Assembly (NCBI RefSeq): GCF_020520425.1
Contig: NC_079492.1
Location: forward strand, 53,567,042-53,631,041
Reading direction: 5' to 3'
Length of the DNA: 64,000 nucleotides
Source of the DNA: Spinacia oleracea
Taxonomy: Eukaryota > Streptophyta > Magnoliopsida > Caryophyllales > Amaranthaceae
Positions 35,414-45,542 of the stretch are shown here, piece by piece. The position numbers and the translations under genes were made by a program. Under the pieces are notes generated by a model. That model had not been told where the DNA came from. It was given only the letters and a program-made list of their open reading frames with translations, and made no database searches. Each line of letters begins with the position of its first letter. Positions within the stretch are counted from its first letter, which is position 1.

Positions 35414-37984
35414 CTGCGTGGGAGGTTCCTGTGAGCAACCAGCAACATCATTTTTTTGCTTCTCCTTCTCCTTATGGGTGTTTTCTTTTTTGGCTCAACA
35501 CAAGAACGGTGCCTACAACTTGGTGTCCTATGTGGTTTGTTTCTTGCCACAGGATCATTCACCATGACGTTATCAGGAGGTGTTGCACATTTGTTTCGTT
35601 TGTTCACAGACTTAGGGGTACTTTTGGTGGTCCTCTTGTTTTTGGTTTGACTGCACCCATTGGTAACAGATTTTGGAGTAGTTGCCCTCTTCTTGTTGGT
35701 TTGAGACAAACCAGGAGTACCAACATCATCCTGTGTCTCATCAGCATCCATATCTTCCACACCAATCAACTGTTGATCCAACCGCTTCTCCAACACCTTC
35801 AATGTATCCATCACGATTTTAATGCACTCGGGATTCGTTGACGCCTTCAAACTGATTGGCTCGTATGCTAGCATTAATTTATCATGCTTCATGACATCTT
35901 CGGTCTTACTTGGATCATGGTACACCACCTTCACGCGCGAGTGCTTCCTTGACACATCTTTCCTCCATCTACGAAGAATATAAACATCTGGGACATCTTG
36001 AATGTCATGCATGTCATACACTTTTATAATGTGCCTGCAAAGTATACCGTCACTTTCAAACAGCTTGCATTCGCACTCCGCCAATTTAGTCTCCAAATTT
36101 ATCTGCACGATATAATTCCGCCTGTACTTTGTTGAAAATTCCTTGCGGGTTTCCTTACACAACACCCACACTCTGTCCTCCAGCTTATGATGTGCAACTT
36201 CAGCTGACACCATAGTAGTCTCAAGAGAAGTAAGGTACAGTACACGATTGCACTGCTCTTGAACCTCGAGGAATTTTGCATCTGTGTACACCTTTCTAAA
36301 GGCTCTCTCAACACTAAATTGGGTGGCCAACGGGCGAACTGCCCTTTGGTCAGCTGCATCAGCCTGTTGCTCATCGTTAGCTCTAGATTCCACTGCTTTA
36401 ATATAAAATGGAGCAAACTCAAACAATCGAGTGTGCTTATCAACGAACCCATCAAAGAACCTGTTTATGCTTTCGGATCTTTGAGTGCTCTTCATTCCAG
36501 CCCAAAACATCCCGTTCATAAATGCAGGCACCCACATTTCCCTTCCATGGTATAATCCTGAAATAGTAGCAAAAGGAAATCAACATAAACAAGTCTTGAA
36601 CATCTTAAGGTCTATTTTTTCTGCAGGAAAATGTGTGTCTACATGAAAATGTACCATATGGTTTTTTAATTAATGTACCATATATGAAATAATGAAAAAT
36701 ATAATTATGGAATTACCTGCAAGCCAAATCTCACCCTCCAGTTTATACTTCTTGATTACATCAGTCCATTGCACTTCAAATTCATTCTTGGTAAGGCTGT
36801 TGTAAATCACATTATGAAGCTCAACTTTGAACAGCTCATAGTCATTGTATTTTCCAAGTTTGTGACTGAACTTGGTAAGTATGTGCCACAAGCACCATCG
36901 ATGTCGGACATCAGGCATTACTTCTCGTAGGGCCTTCCTCATGGCAGCGTCTTGGTCAGTAAGAAAACCAATGGGTTTTTTGTTAGACATACATGACAAC
37001 CACTCGGTAAATAACCATTCAAAGGTCTCTGAATCTTCATGGGATAACAATGCACACCCAAGCAGAATGGTTTGACCATGGTGATTAACCCCAACAAAGT
37101 TAGAAAATGGCAAGTCATACTCGTTTGTTAAGTAGGTGGAGTCAAACACTACAACATCTCCAAACTCTTCGTAAGCAGCTCTACTCCTAGCATCTACTCA
37201 CATCACATCCTTTAATATGTTATCCTCACCCACCCTATGCTTGTGAAAGAAATTTTCATTGTCAGTAGACATCGCTTTAAAGTACTTCCACATTGCATTC
37301 CAATCTCCCTCCTTCATCTTTTCTGCCTTATCCCTAGCAATGATGTTTTGAAGATCTTTTTTGGTGAATGTCACGTTCTCAACTCCATTCCTCTCGCTAG
37401 CTAGACAGTTAAACATCTGAGGAACGTTAGCACCCGAGTTGTAGTCATTAAACAACTTCCTCTTTACAAGAGAGGTGATGTCTTCCTGTCGATACCTAGG
37501 AACATACCTAGATTTCCTCGGTGTTGGACAATGGTTCTTATGCTCATTAACTGCCCTTTTAACCACCCATTCCCCATCCTTGGTCCTGTTGCAATACATT
37601 AGAACAGGGCAATCACATTTCTTTGACCTTTTGGTTCCAAGCTCATCCCTAGTTGAGTAAACCCTTTTCCCCTCAACCCGACGCCTATACACTGCACGAC
37701 CATAACATTCACACTTCCACAAGTATCCCCTCAGTTCCTTAGATTTTGCCCCCCCCCTTTTGCACATACGACCTTGCAGCACGGAGTATGCCAAATCCTT
37801 GTTGTCTCCCATACCTTTTGTAGTACGTATCCACTTCTTCCCAACTCTGGAATACCATCCCAACAAATGGAGGACTCACTACATCATCATCGGCTCCATT
37901 TTCTTCTTCATCATCCGTAATGTGTACTTCCTCAATTACATCCTCAATTACATCCTCATTATCATTCCCAACAAATTCAACCAT
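35414..37984 (-). pseudogene. MULE transposase, FAR1/FRS type, main exons
   Basis: Exon 1 is 37984-36717 and exon 2 is 36557-35414 (AG/GT borders, phase 1 join giving IWLAGLYHGREMW). The transposase cuts and pastes the element; this kind also gave rise to the FHY3/FAR1 light-signalling factors. An acidic N-terminus is followed by the FAR1 zinc-binding DNA-binding domain (SWEEVDTYYKRYGRQQGFG, then WKCECYGRA, CDCPVLMY, NEHKNHC), about residues 45-150. The RNase H-fold transposase core has FDSTYL (Asp281), GFLTDQDAAM (Asp343), RHRWCLWHI and STQRSESINR. The SWIM finger AECECKLFESDGILCRHI lies in exon 2. Breaks: an extra base in a run of nine G (37749-37757) shifts the frame inside the DNA-binding domain, and TGA at 37200-37198 replaces an expected Trp before VDARSRAAYEEFG. 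The intron after 35414 holds the 18.7-kb Copia complex. Confidence 0.88.
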
Positions 37985-39426
37985 ATTTCTGCAACATTTT
38001 ACATTTCAATTAAGTAAAAACCCCTTTCAAAACCCTAACCCTAACAAAGATTTCAATACCTAAAAATCATTATCCATTCTCAAGGCTTATACATTCCCAC
38101 TTATTTAATTATCAATACAGATTATTTTAATTCACACTTAATTCATAATCATGCCTCAATTCTTACAAATTACCAATAATTTGTTTTGCTCATAATTTGT
38201 TTTGCTCAAGTACAAAACTTAATTGCAATTTATCAATAACTGATTACCCTAATTCATTAATTGAATATGCAAAATTCATATATTGATTTACATAATTAAG
38301 ACAAGCACATACCTTAAACTTGCTCAATGATGTGCGACCAACTGTTGATTTTTGTAGGAATACCAAATTCAACTATGCTTTCTTTATCTCTCCTAAAACA
38401 ATAAACCCCTAAAATTCGTTTTATACTGTACTTTCTATTTTCCCGCCCTTCTATTTCCATAATTTCCCCCCTTTTTTTGGGATATTTTGGCAGGCCAATA
38501 ACGTGTCGGAATAAGGGGAACCAATCTCCTCTGACAAATAGGACCTTGAAAAGGTAAAAAATATTCTCAAGATTTGGTATTATCTTATTGACTTTCTTCG
38601 TAAAATTATTATGGTACATAATACGTACCAAATATAATTTTTTTTGAATATAGTATTATTTTAATACCAAATATAGTTCATGTCACATTTGGTATAAATA
38701 AAATACCTGAATTTATGTCGGGTCGTAAATTTGGTACATATATCATACCGTTCCCTCAAAACGGGTACGGAATGGTACAACTGAAGTACCAACCTAAGTT
38801 TAAACGTATTTCTAGTGTACTAAATTTGAAATTTAGTATCATATGTTAACTTCTTTGTTACATATCTAAAGTATGGTACATATATAGTACCAATATCTAT
38901 ATTGGTACACATACAGTATATTCTCTTTTTTACCAGTTAATCAATGGTACTTGTTAAGTCCAAATGTAGTATATTTTGTCTTTCATAAATCGATACATTT
39001 CCATTTATGAATACATTTTCATCTTCAAGTTAATACTCTTTGAATTTCGACTTTAATTTCAATGAAGAACCAAACTTCAAATACATTTTCAATCAGTTGA
39101 AAATTGGGAGTATTGGGGTTCTCTATAAGTTGGTACCATCCCTTATCTCCATCTCCCCTTATCTTTCTCTCTGATTTTGTTCTGGTTTCTTTCTCTCTCC
39201 TGTTGAAGCAACAGAGGAACGCTTGCCTTCGAAGGAATTTCGTGGAAATATTTCCCTCCAACTTTTCGCGAAAATCTTTCCTGCAAATTGGCGAAATTTT
39301 CCCACCCTGTTTTCCCCCCTCAAATTTCAGAACATCCCGTTCCCCGTTACGGTGCAAAAGTACTATTCCAGCTCATTTTGGACACTTCTCCTTTTAAATT
39401 TAACCAGTTTATATTTTTATAATGGT
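37985..39426. promoter_or_regulatory. Right subterminal region of the MULE, upstream of the transposase
   Basis: No gene. 38620-38960 holds many GGTAC/GTACC and TTTGGTA motifs. At 39263-39274 lies TTTTCGCGAAAA and at about 39288-39296 TTGGCGAAA; both resemble E2F sites. A CT-rich tract at 39135-39205 mirrors the one inside the left end. Confidence 0.5.
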
Positions 39427-39473
39427 ACTTGTGTCCATTTTGGACGCAAGTGATTATGGGCTGAGAAACCCTC
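39427..39473 (-). repeat. Right terminal inverted repeat of the MULE
   Basis: Read on the - strand it begins GAGGGTTTCTCAGCCCATAA. It ends with the same kind of palindrome as the left end: ACTTGTGTCC (39427-39436), 5-bp spacer, GGACGCAAGT (39442-39451), one mismatch. Confidence 0.83.
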
Positions 39474-39483
39474 GACTTCAAAC
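39474..39483. repeat. Right target-site duplication of the giant MULE
   Basis: GACTTCAAAC, identical to 3542-3551. Confidence 0.88.
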
Positions 39484-41148
39484 ATATTTTACTGTTATGT
39501 AAAAGTCGAAAAAAACAAGGAAAGAAAAATGCCCGTTGTCTTTGACTTACAACGATAACCATCAATCGCACATAGACACCCTTTGTCTCAGCCTCCCCAC
39601 ACCGGCGACCGGACGAACGCAGCAGCAAGCCGTTGCACAACCACACATTATGCCCTATTCGTTGCCGATACTCGCCTGAATTAAACGGTATTAACCCTAA
39701 TCTTCTGCAACTTCTGTTTCTCTTCAAATTTGGAACTTTAGTTTTTTTATTATACTTGGATTATTTGTGTCTTTTTTGTATCTTGAACCTGGGTTCCCTT
39801 TCTTGCTCCAATATGTTTTGATTGAAGGAAGAAGAGAATGTCATTTGAACCGCGATGCCCATAATTAGGTACCCTAATTCCTCATAAAATCAATTTGTTT
39901 TTAGACCTTAATTTTCATAAAATTTAGGGTTAAGGAACAAGGTAAACAGGGGTTGTTTTGATTAAATTACTCTGTTTTGTTGAAGGAAGCAGAGCAAGAT
40001 GACGATTTTCATCTCATTCCATCATCACCATTAAAAAAAACGCTAGAAGCTCTAATTCAGTAATTCTACAATTAATTGTTCATCTTTCCTTTTTATGATT
40101 TTAAACGTCTCAATTTTTTCGAGTATATTGATTTCATGAAATCATGAGCTGTGTTAAGAATATCCATACTTCGTGGCACTAATGTGCCATTTCTTTTAAT
40201 GCACCGTTATTAAGCACTAATATGTTATGAAGTGGAGTTTGTTGTGAAATTGGGAAAAAAGCCCTAAAAAACAGAAATGAAGAACAGCAATCCTGCCTGC
40301 AGAATGCAGAAAACAACACAGGTTAATTAGTAGTTCATCTTTTAAAGTTGTTACTTTTAAGTATGTTACATGAAATTTTTGTATTAATTGCCTGATTTTG
40401 GAGGTCTACAGAATGTGAATGATTGGGATGCAACCAAATCAGTCCATACTCATAGCAGTTGAAATAACTTGCTTTACGCGAAAGCTACTGAAATATTCTT
40501 GTCGTTTTTCCTTAATCCCTCTGCTTAGAAGAATGCGAAATTGATCCCACCAACTTGCTCCCAGCTCCTTTGATTAACTCGATTACATTGACAGTTTTGA
40601 CTTTCTATCTTAGAAGATCTTGATTCTAGGCCTCCACAAAATACTGCTTAATGTTTACATAGATAGAAGTTTGTGCAGAAAATGTTCAAAAGGTTTTTTC
40701 AAGGACTTAATTACCTCATGGGCTTCAAGTGATGATGGTCTTTCTCTTGAATTTGTGGGTGAGAATTTGTCTTCCAAAATCAAAGAAATTGATTTGTCAT
40801 TCATGTTTCCGTTTGCAAGATCAAGAAGAAACTCAGCCGTATTCATAGGTCTAAGTGGTGAGCAACCCATCGATGAGAACTACATCATTGCTTTCGATGC
40901 TTTTCCAAAGTATAGAGAGCTCCCTTTACCGATTAGTATAAGCTTGTCGAATTTGGAAAATAGTCTGCTTGATGGCTGGTGAATTGTTGTCACCACTGTT
41001 TTTCCTGTCTGTACGTGAATGCAGCCAACCAATTATAATCAATTTGGTCCAATTTATGTGTGGTTAAAAAGTTACTTTGTTTGATTAATAGAAAATTCTC
41101 ACAGGCAACCGACAGCCTCGTGTTTTGTGTGATTATATTTGTGTATCA
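39484..41148. other. Host flank with an unrecognised open frame (40620-40982)
   Basis: Mostly non-coding. The open frame reads ...[20 protein letters not shown]... and ...[20 protein letters not shown]... and ends in a stop at 40982. Its composition is protein-like and low in repeats, and just upstream (about 40528-40610) another frame reads EIDPTNLLPAPLINSITLTV. This suggests remains of a gene with a frame change or an intron. I do not recognise the family. It may be a broken copy of a host gene or a diverged exon of the downstream gene. Confidence 0.35.
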
Positions 41149-41163
41149 CCTATCACTTCCGTT

Positions 41164-41292
41164 CCCAATGAGGTCTTGGCCTTGTGGTTAAGACTGAGGG
41201 TTTGTGTACAATAGGTCACATGTTCATTCCCCCACCCCAATTTGTAACTTATATTGCCCTTGTGGTTCATTCGCACCAAAAAAATAAAAATC
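41164..41292 (+). mobile_element. tRNA-derived SINE
   Basis: A 129-bp body lies between perfect 15-bp repeats CCTATCACTTCCGTT (41149-41163 and 41293-41307). It has a Pol III A-box-like TGGTTAAGACTG, a B-box-like GGTCACATGTTCATTCCC and an A-rich tail (CACCAAAAAAATAAAAA). SINEs are copied by LINE machinery, which leaves such duplications. It sits 0.3 kb upstream of the small gene. Confidence 0.82.
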
Positions 41293-41570
41293 CCTATCAC
41301 TTCCGTTGCCTCCAACAACGAATAAACCTTGACCAAGGTAAATATTCCGTAATACATTAGGTTTTAGATCTATTCTTTTTTCTTCTTTCTTGCTTGATTC
41401 AATCTTGGTGGAGATGCGCTGTGGTGAAAGAGGGTTGAGGGTTGGAGTGGGTTGTTTGGGGGGTTTAGGCTTCTTAACAATGTCAATTATTTAGGATTAT
41501 CTTCTTTCTCCCTCAAACTCCTTTAGATTGTGCTAATTATTTTACTTTGTCTATTTTCTTAGAAAACCTC

Positions 41571-43260
41571 ATGGATCCCAAAAACGCTGCAGAGATGTTG
41601 AAGTATGTTTTTTCTTTTAATTTCCAATTCTCTATTCTTCAATCTTTTATTTTTAATTAACTTTCTTTAAAATCCTTTTATTTTTTATTTATTGGGCTTC
41701 CTTTGTAGGCATTTTGAGAAGCAGAATGAGTTGCTGGACGATGCTTATAAGAAAATGTCTCATGAATTGCATAGGCTGCAGGTCTCTTTACTATTTTAAT
41801 TTTCAATCTTTATGTTTAATGTTGGATTTTGGAACTTATAATGTAGTACACCGTAGTGATTTCTTTCCTTTTTGGATAAGTTTAAGCAATTAAGCATGAT
41901 CTTGATGATAACGATTTCATTGGATTTACAGGTAGAAGAAGAAATGCTAATGCGTAAGTTCTTTGAGCTCACATCTGCTTTGGGCCTGAATAAAAAGGTA
42001 CATTCTTACATATTAATGTTTTATGGTTTTCCTTTACGTTTTTAGTTGTTTACATCTTGATGTTAAATACGTATGATATGCGGTTGGTTCAAAATCTGTT
42101 GATTAGTGTATAGGTTGTTCCACTTCATGTGAGTATGTGACTCTCTTTTACTTTTACGAGCATGTTTAAGTGTTTTTACTTGGTTCATGTTTGGTATGAA
42201 TCTAGTAAAAATGTAATGTTAACACTTAATAAGGGAGAAAGGGTAATGTTGCATGTTACCATGATTAGTTATTTGGTATGCCCCAAGGAAAATAATCCCT
42301 TGTTTCAAATTAGGTATTGAGGAGATACCCAAGGAAAATAAACCCTCGTATGAGTAGTCGTATCAAATTAGGGATCGAGGAGGGAAACATTTTTGTTACA
42401 ATAGAGTTGGGCAGGGTAATGTGGCCGTTAATGGTTACTCTTGGGAAATAGAGTGCATTACCCCACCTCTAGTTCAAAACAATAGGTAATGGAAACATTT
42501 AGTTGATTCCATTTTCACCACTTAAAACAGTATGCCGATTATGCTCTGACTCTCTAAGACTCTAAGAGTACCTTTATGCCACTGTAAATTCCATTCTTTT
42601 AACTCCTCATTTCTTAACTTCTTAAGTGCACTGGATTTTGCATTTACTTTCGAATTATCACTGTGTATCAAATGCTGTTGATATCTGTGTCAGGTTTTTG
42701 GATGAAATTAGGCCTTGCTTCCTGATACTGTCTTGGAAAATGGTCAGTAGATAAGATAACTGTATAACCTTGCCTGTTATTCTGCAATTGTTGTCTTTGT
42801 GCGAAGCAAATTTGCTACTCTACAGCTCCATTAGAATGTAGACTCATCACCCCTGGTCCTGGGGTTTAGGTGCTTTCACAATCTGTCTGGATATACACTT
42901 GTATACTATAAGTGGTGTTAATATGTTCACTTTCCTTAAATTCAGCACATATTTTTTTTATCATTGGTCGCATAGTCATAGAAATACTGGAGTTGCTGCA
43001 ATCCCTCTTGCTACTTGCTATATGGTTCTCTAACATAGTAAAATCCCCTCTTCTTTCCCTTCTTTATTGCGGGATTTTCAGTTGTTCTGTAGAATTCTGA
43101 TGCAAGATAAATGAGTTGCCTAATATTTAAGAGCTCAATTGATGAACAACTATTTGTTCCATTTTACACTTTACAGAGTGCAGTGAACAAAATGGCATTT
43201 GATGATGGAGAGAATGAAGAACCTAACACACAAGCGGATGCAAGTACTGAACAGCAGTAA
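41571..43260 (+). CDS. Small coiled-coil protein, 84 residues, four exons (host gene)
   Basis: Exons 41571-41602, 41709-41781, 41932-41997 and 43177-43260, all GT/AG and in phase. The protein starts MDPKNAAEMLKHFEKQNELL and continues DDAYKKMSHELHRLQVEEEM, LMRKFFELTSALGLNKK, then an acidic tail (DDGENEEPNTQADASTEQQ). Residues about 8-55 are rich in Leu, Glu and Lys with heptad-like spacing, so an alpha-helical coiled coil is likely. There is no signal peptide and no membrane segment. Intact frames and clean splice sites suggest a working host gene. I do not know its function. Intron 3 (about 1.2 kb) has no obvious insertion. Confidence 0.8.
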
Positions 43261-44047
43261 CTTTCACAAGAGGAGATCAGCTTCAGTCAGCTAGTAGCTG
43301 CAAAAAGGAACAACAATGTAGTTGTAGGATGCTTATCAGCTTCAGAAGTCTAAGGATCTAAAAAATTTGATTTTTTGTTTAAATCTTCCCGATTAACGAT
43401 TATAAATGAGGTTACTTGAGATATTTTAAACATATCTTGTATAATGCTGTATATACACAAGAATTTTTTTTACTTGAGATATTTTAAACATATCTTGTAT
43501 AAAGCTGTATATACACAAGAATATTTTTTGTACATTTTATTTTGGGTTTGAAAGCAAAAATTTCCCTTATGGCGAACATCTCTCACCGCTACAAATAGAG
43601 GAAGGGAGAGGCTGAAAAGGGAAATGAAAATATCTCAATGTAGCTACGAGTGGATCTGCTTTTAATCGGAGGACAGATTTCTACCTATGTCTATGACACC
43701 CTGTAGATTTTCACAAATGTAAAGGAACAAGTGCTAGATTGAACACAAACATGAACATAGAGTAGCAAGGTTTTCATGTTCTGATAAACATGAACGATGT
43801 TCAATTTAACGAGAAACCAGAAAGTTTCACATTTGTAATATCATACTCCGTATTATTATTATCCACATCCTAAATTAATACGTAGCGCGTAATAGTATCT
43901 AAAGAATAGAATATTAAAATATTTCACTTATATCTGTGAGAGGAAGCCTTTTAAAATTAAAACATGTATAAAAGACTTAGCAGTGACAGACGTTCAGGTG
44001 ATTGAATTACAAGACTTATACAAACAAGTGCAGATTGTTATCACCAA
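43261..44047 (+). other. 3' flank of the small gene with a 58-bp tandem duplication
   Basis: The unit starting TACTTGAGATATTTTAAACA occurs twice in tandem, at 43413 and 43471 (period 58 bp), with one or two changes. It probably lies in the 3' UTR. The rest, up to the tRNA gene, shows nothing else I can name. Confidence 0.6.
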
Positions 44048-44119
44048 ATCAGAGTGGCGCAGCGGAAGCGTGGTGGGCCCATAACCCACAGGTCCCAGGA
44101 TCGAAACCTGGCTCTGATA
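44048..44119 (+). tRNA. Initiator tRNA-Met (anticodon CAT)
   Basis: 72 bp, ATCAGAGTGGCGCAGCGGAA through TCGAAACCTGGCTCTGATA, closely matching plant initiator tRNA-Met. The acceptor stem pairs ATCAGAG with CTCTGAT; the anticodon CAT is at 44080-44082; the A box (GTGGCGCAGCGG) and B box (GGATCGAAACC) are intact. There is no intron. A run of T at 44144-44150 is the likely Pol III stop. Its 3' end is complementary to the primer sites of the Copia elements in this window. Confidence 0.96.
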
Positions 44120-44150
44120 ATGAGAAAAGCTTCCTGCACCCTCTTTTTTT

Positions 44151-44697
44151 ATTAATAACTAGCTCTTTCCTTTTAGTACTTTTACCCTATTGATTTGATC
44201 AATTTTTTTTGTTTTTTTAGAAGGAATACCCGATTTGAAAATTGTTTTCTGTATTTTAGAGTGTGAATTGATAATTTGTTGACAAATACTTCATGTGTAT
44301 GTTTCTCCTGACTCCTTCTCACCAACAAAAACATTGCTCCACCTGATTCATAATTCCTAAAGCGAATTGAATACAAAGTGTTCCGGTGTTGAAACAATGG
44401 GCTTCGTATTAAGGCCCCTTTTTTTATTAATAACTAGCTCGTTCCTTTTAGTACTTTTACCCTATTGTTTGATCAATTTTTTTTTTGTTTTTCTGGAAGG
44501 AATACCCGATTTGAAAATTATTTTCTGTGTTTTTAGAGTGTGAATTGATAATTTGTTGACAAATACTTCATGTGTATGTTTCTCCTGAATCCTTCTCACC
44601 AACAAAAACATTGCTCCACCTGATTCATAATTCCTAAAGCGAATTGAATACAAAGTGTTCCGGTGTTGAAACAATGGGCTTCGTATTAAGGCCCTTT
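44151..44697. repeat. 275-bp tandem direct duplication
   Basis: Unit 1 starts ATTAATAACTAGCTCTTTCC at 44151 and unit 2 starts ATTAATAACTAGCTCGTTCC at 44426. The second unit ends near 44697 after CTTCGTATTAAGGCCC. The units differ by a few changes. Both contain an open stretch on the - strand (MFQHRNTLYSIRFRNYESGG), which I do not recognise and take as a copied scrap. It abuts the T-run of the tRNA terminator. Confidence 0.85.
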
Positions 44698-44734
44698 ACG
44701 CTAGTATGGAAGATCTTGCTTGCTTGAATGAGTT

Positions 44735-45080
44735 GTGTCCGAATTTACCTGCACAATGACAATGTTACTAGCCTCGGGGGTGTTTCCGAGGAAAGCCCCT
44801 CCGATGCCTAAGTAAGAACGATGCTTGGATTCTAGAGAGAGTTCTCTAGAGAGTAGTCTTAAGGCAATAAATTGGACGTACCTTGAGGTGTGAGCCTTGG
44901 AGGCTTATTTATAGTGTTTGTGTAATAAATGTGCCCATAGGTCATTTATTGCCATTGGGCCTTGGGCCTTGTTGGTGGTTGACAAGCCAAGTAGGTTAGA
45001 ATGGGTTGATGTTGTTGTATAGAGCCATTGGGCTTTGGACTGCTGGCCCAATTTGTGTCCAATTGGGAGCCCAAACAACA
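44735..45080 (-). repeat. LTR-like piece on the - strand
   Basis: Read on the - strand it begins TGTTGTTTGGGCTCCCAATT. It has a TATA box (ACTATAAATAAGCC, about 44908-44921), a GAGAACTCTCTCTAGAATCC stretch and then CATCGGAGGGGCTTTCCTCG. This order is typical of U3-R-U5 in several plant LTR families. I see no partner LTR in the window, so it may be a solo LTR or a short terminal-repeat element. Both borders are approximate. Confidence 0.5.
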
Positions 45081-45542
45081 TGCCCCCCCCAGACCCGATC
45101 GATTTAGAATTAAATGGGTGGGTTTCCAAGTATCAGAAGTCCAAAAGTTCCCTCTCTTTTTTCAAAAAGGAAAATTTGAATCCGTGTTTTTGTGGGACAT
45201 GTGTCGAAAAGATCTTTGGAAGTGTTTTTGATCGAGTGTGTTGGAATAAAGTGGAAGTTGGGCGGTTTTTGGGATCGTGGCCCATAAATACCGGACCCAT
45301 TTCAGCGTTTCAAACTTTATTCACTCAAAATCTCTCAAAGCTTTCAAAGAATTTCGGCGATTTCCTTGCAAGTTTTCTTCAGATCTTTGCAAATTCACTG
45401 AGAATCTGCTTCGGGACCTTACTCTGTTCGTTTTATCGGCGACTTCTGCTTCAGGAAAGGTAATTTGTTTCCAGTTCTCTCTTCTTTTTTTCTCATTGCC
45501 CATTTCTTTGCTCTTCGGCGCTCTAGACTTTGCAGTTTCTCC
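45081..45542 (+). promoter_or_regulatory. Upstream region of the transposon-derived gene
   Basis: A CCATAAATACC TATA-like site lies at about 45281-45291. A leader follows, with a possible first intron starting at GGAAAGGTAATTTG (about 45455). No other gene. Confidence 0.4.

Larger units (their letters stand above)
3552..39473 (-). mobile_element. Giant Mutator-like element (MULE) with a FAR1-type transposase and two Ulp1-like genes
   Basis: It is bounded by imperfect 47-bp inverted repeats (34 of 47 positions match by my alignment, both starting GAGG) and a perfect 10-bp duplication. It spans 35.9 kb, of which 18.7 kb is a Copia complex inserted later, leaving about 17.2 kb. Contents from left to right: a + strand Ulp1-like gene, a convergent - strand paralogue, an AT-rich spacer with a MITE and an LTR scrap, and the - strand MULE transposase. 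Ulp1-like cargo is known from plant MULEs (Kaonashi in Arabidopsis, CUMULE in melon). Two diverged tail-to-tail paralogues together with a transposase in one bounded element is unusual. All three genes now carry breaks, so this copy is probably not self-mobile. Strand is given after the transposase. Confidence 0.87.

Noticed and set aside
39025-39727. Open frames on both strands across the right MULE end
   Set aside because: They cross the terminal repeat and duplication, overlap each other and show no protein features.
44002-44193. Open frame across the tRNA gene
   Set aside because: It is the translated tRNA and its flanks.
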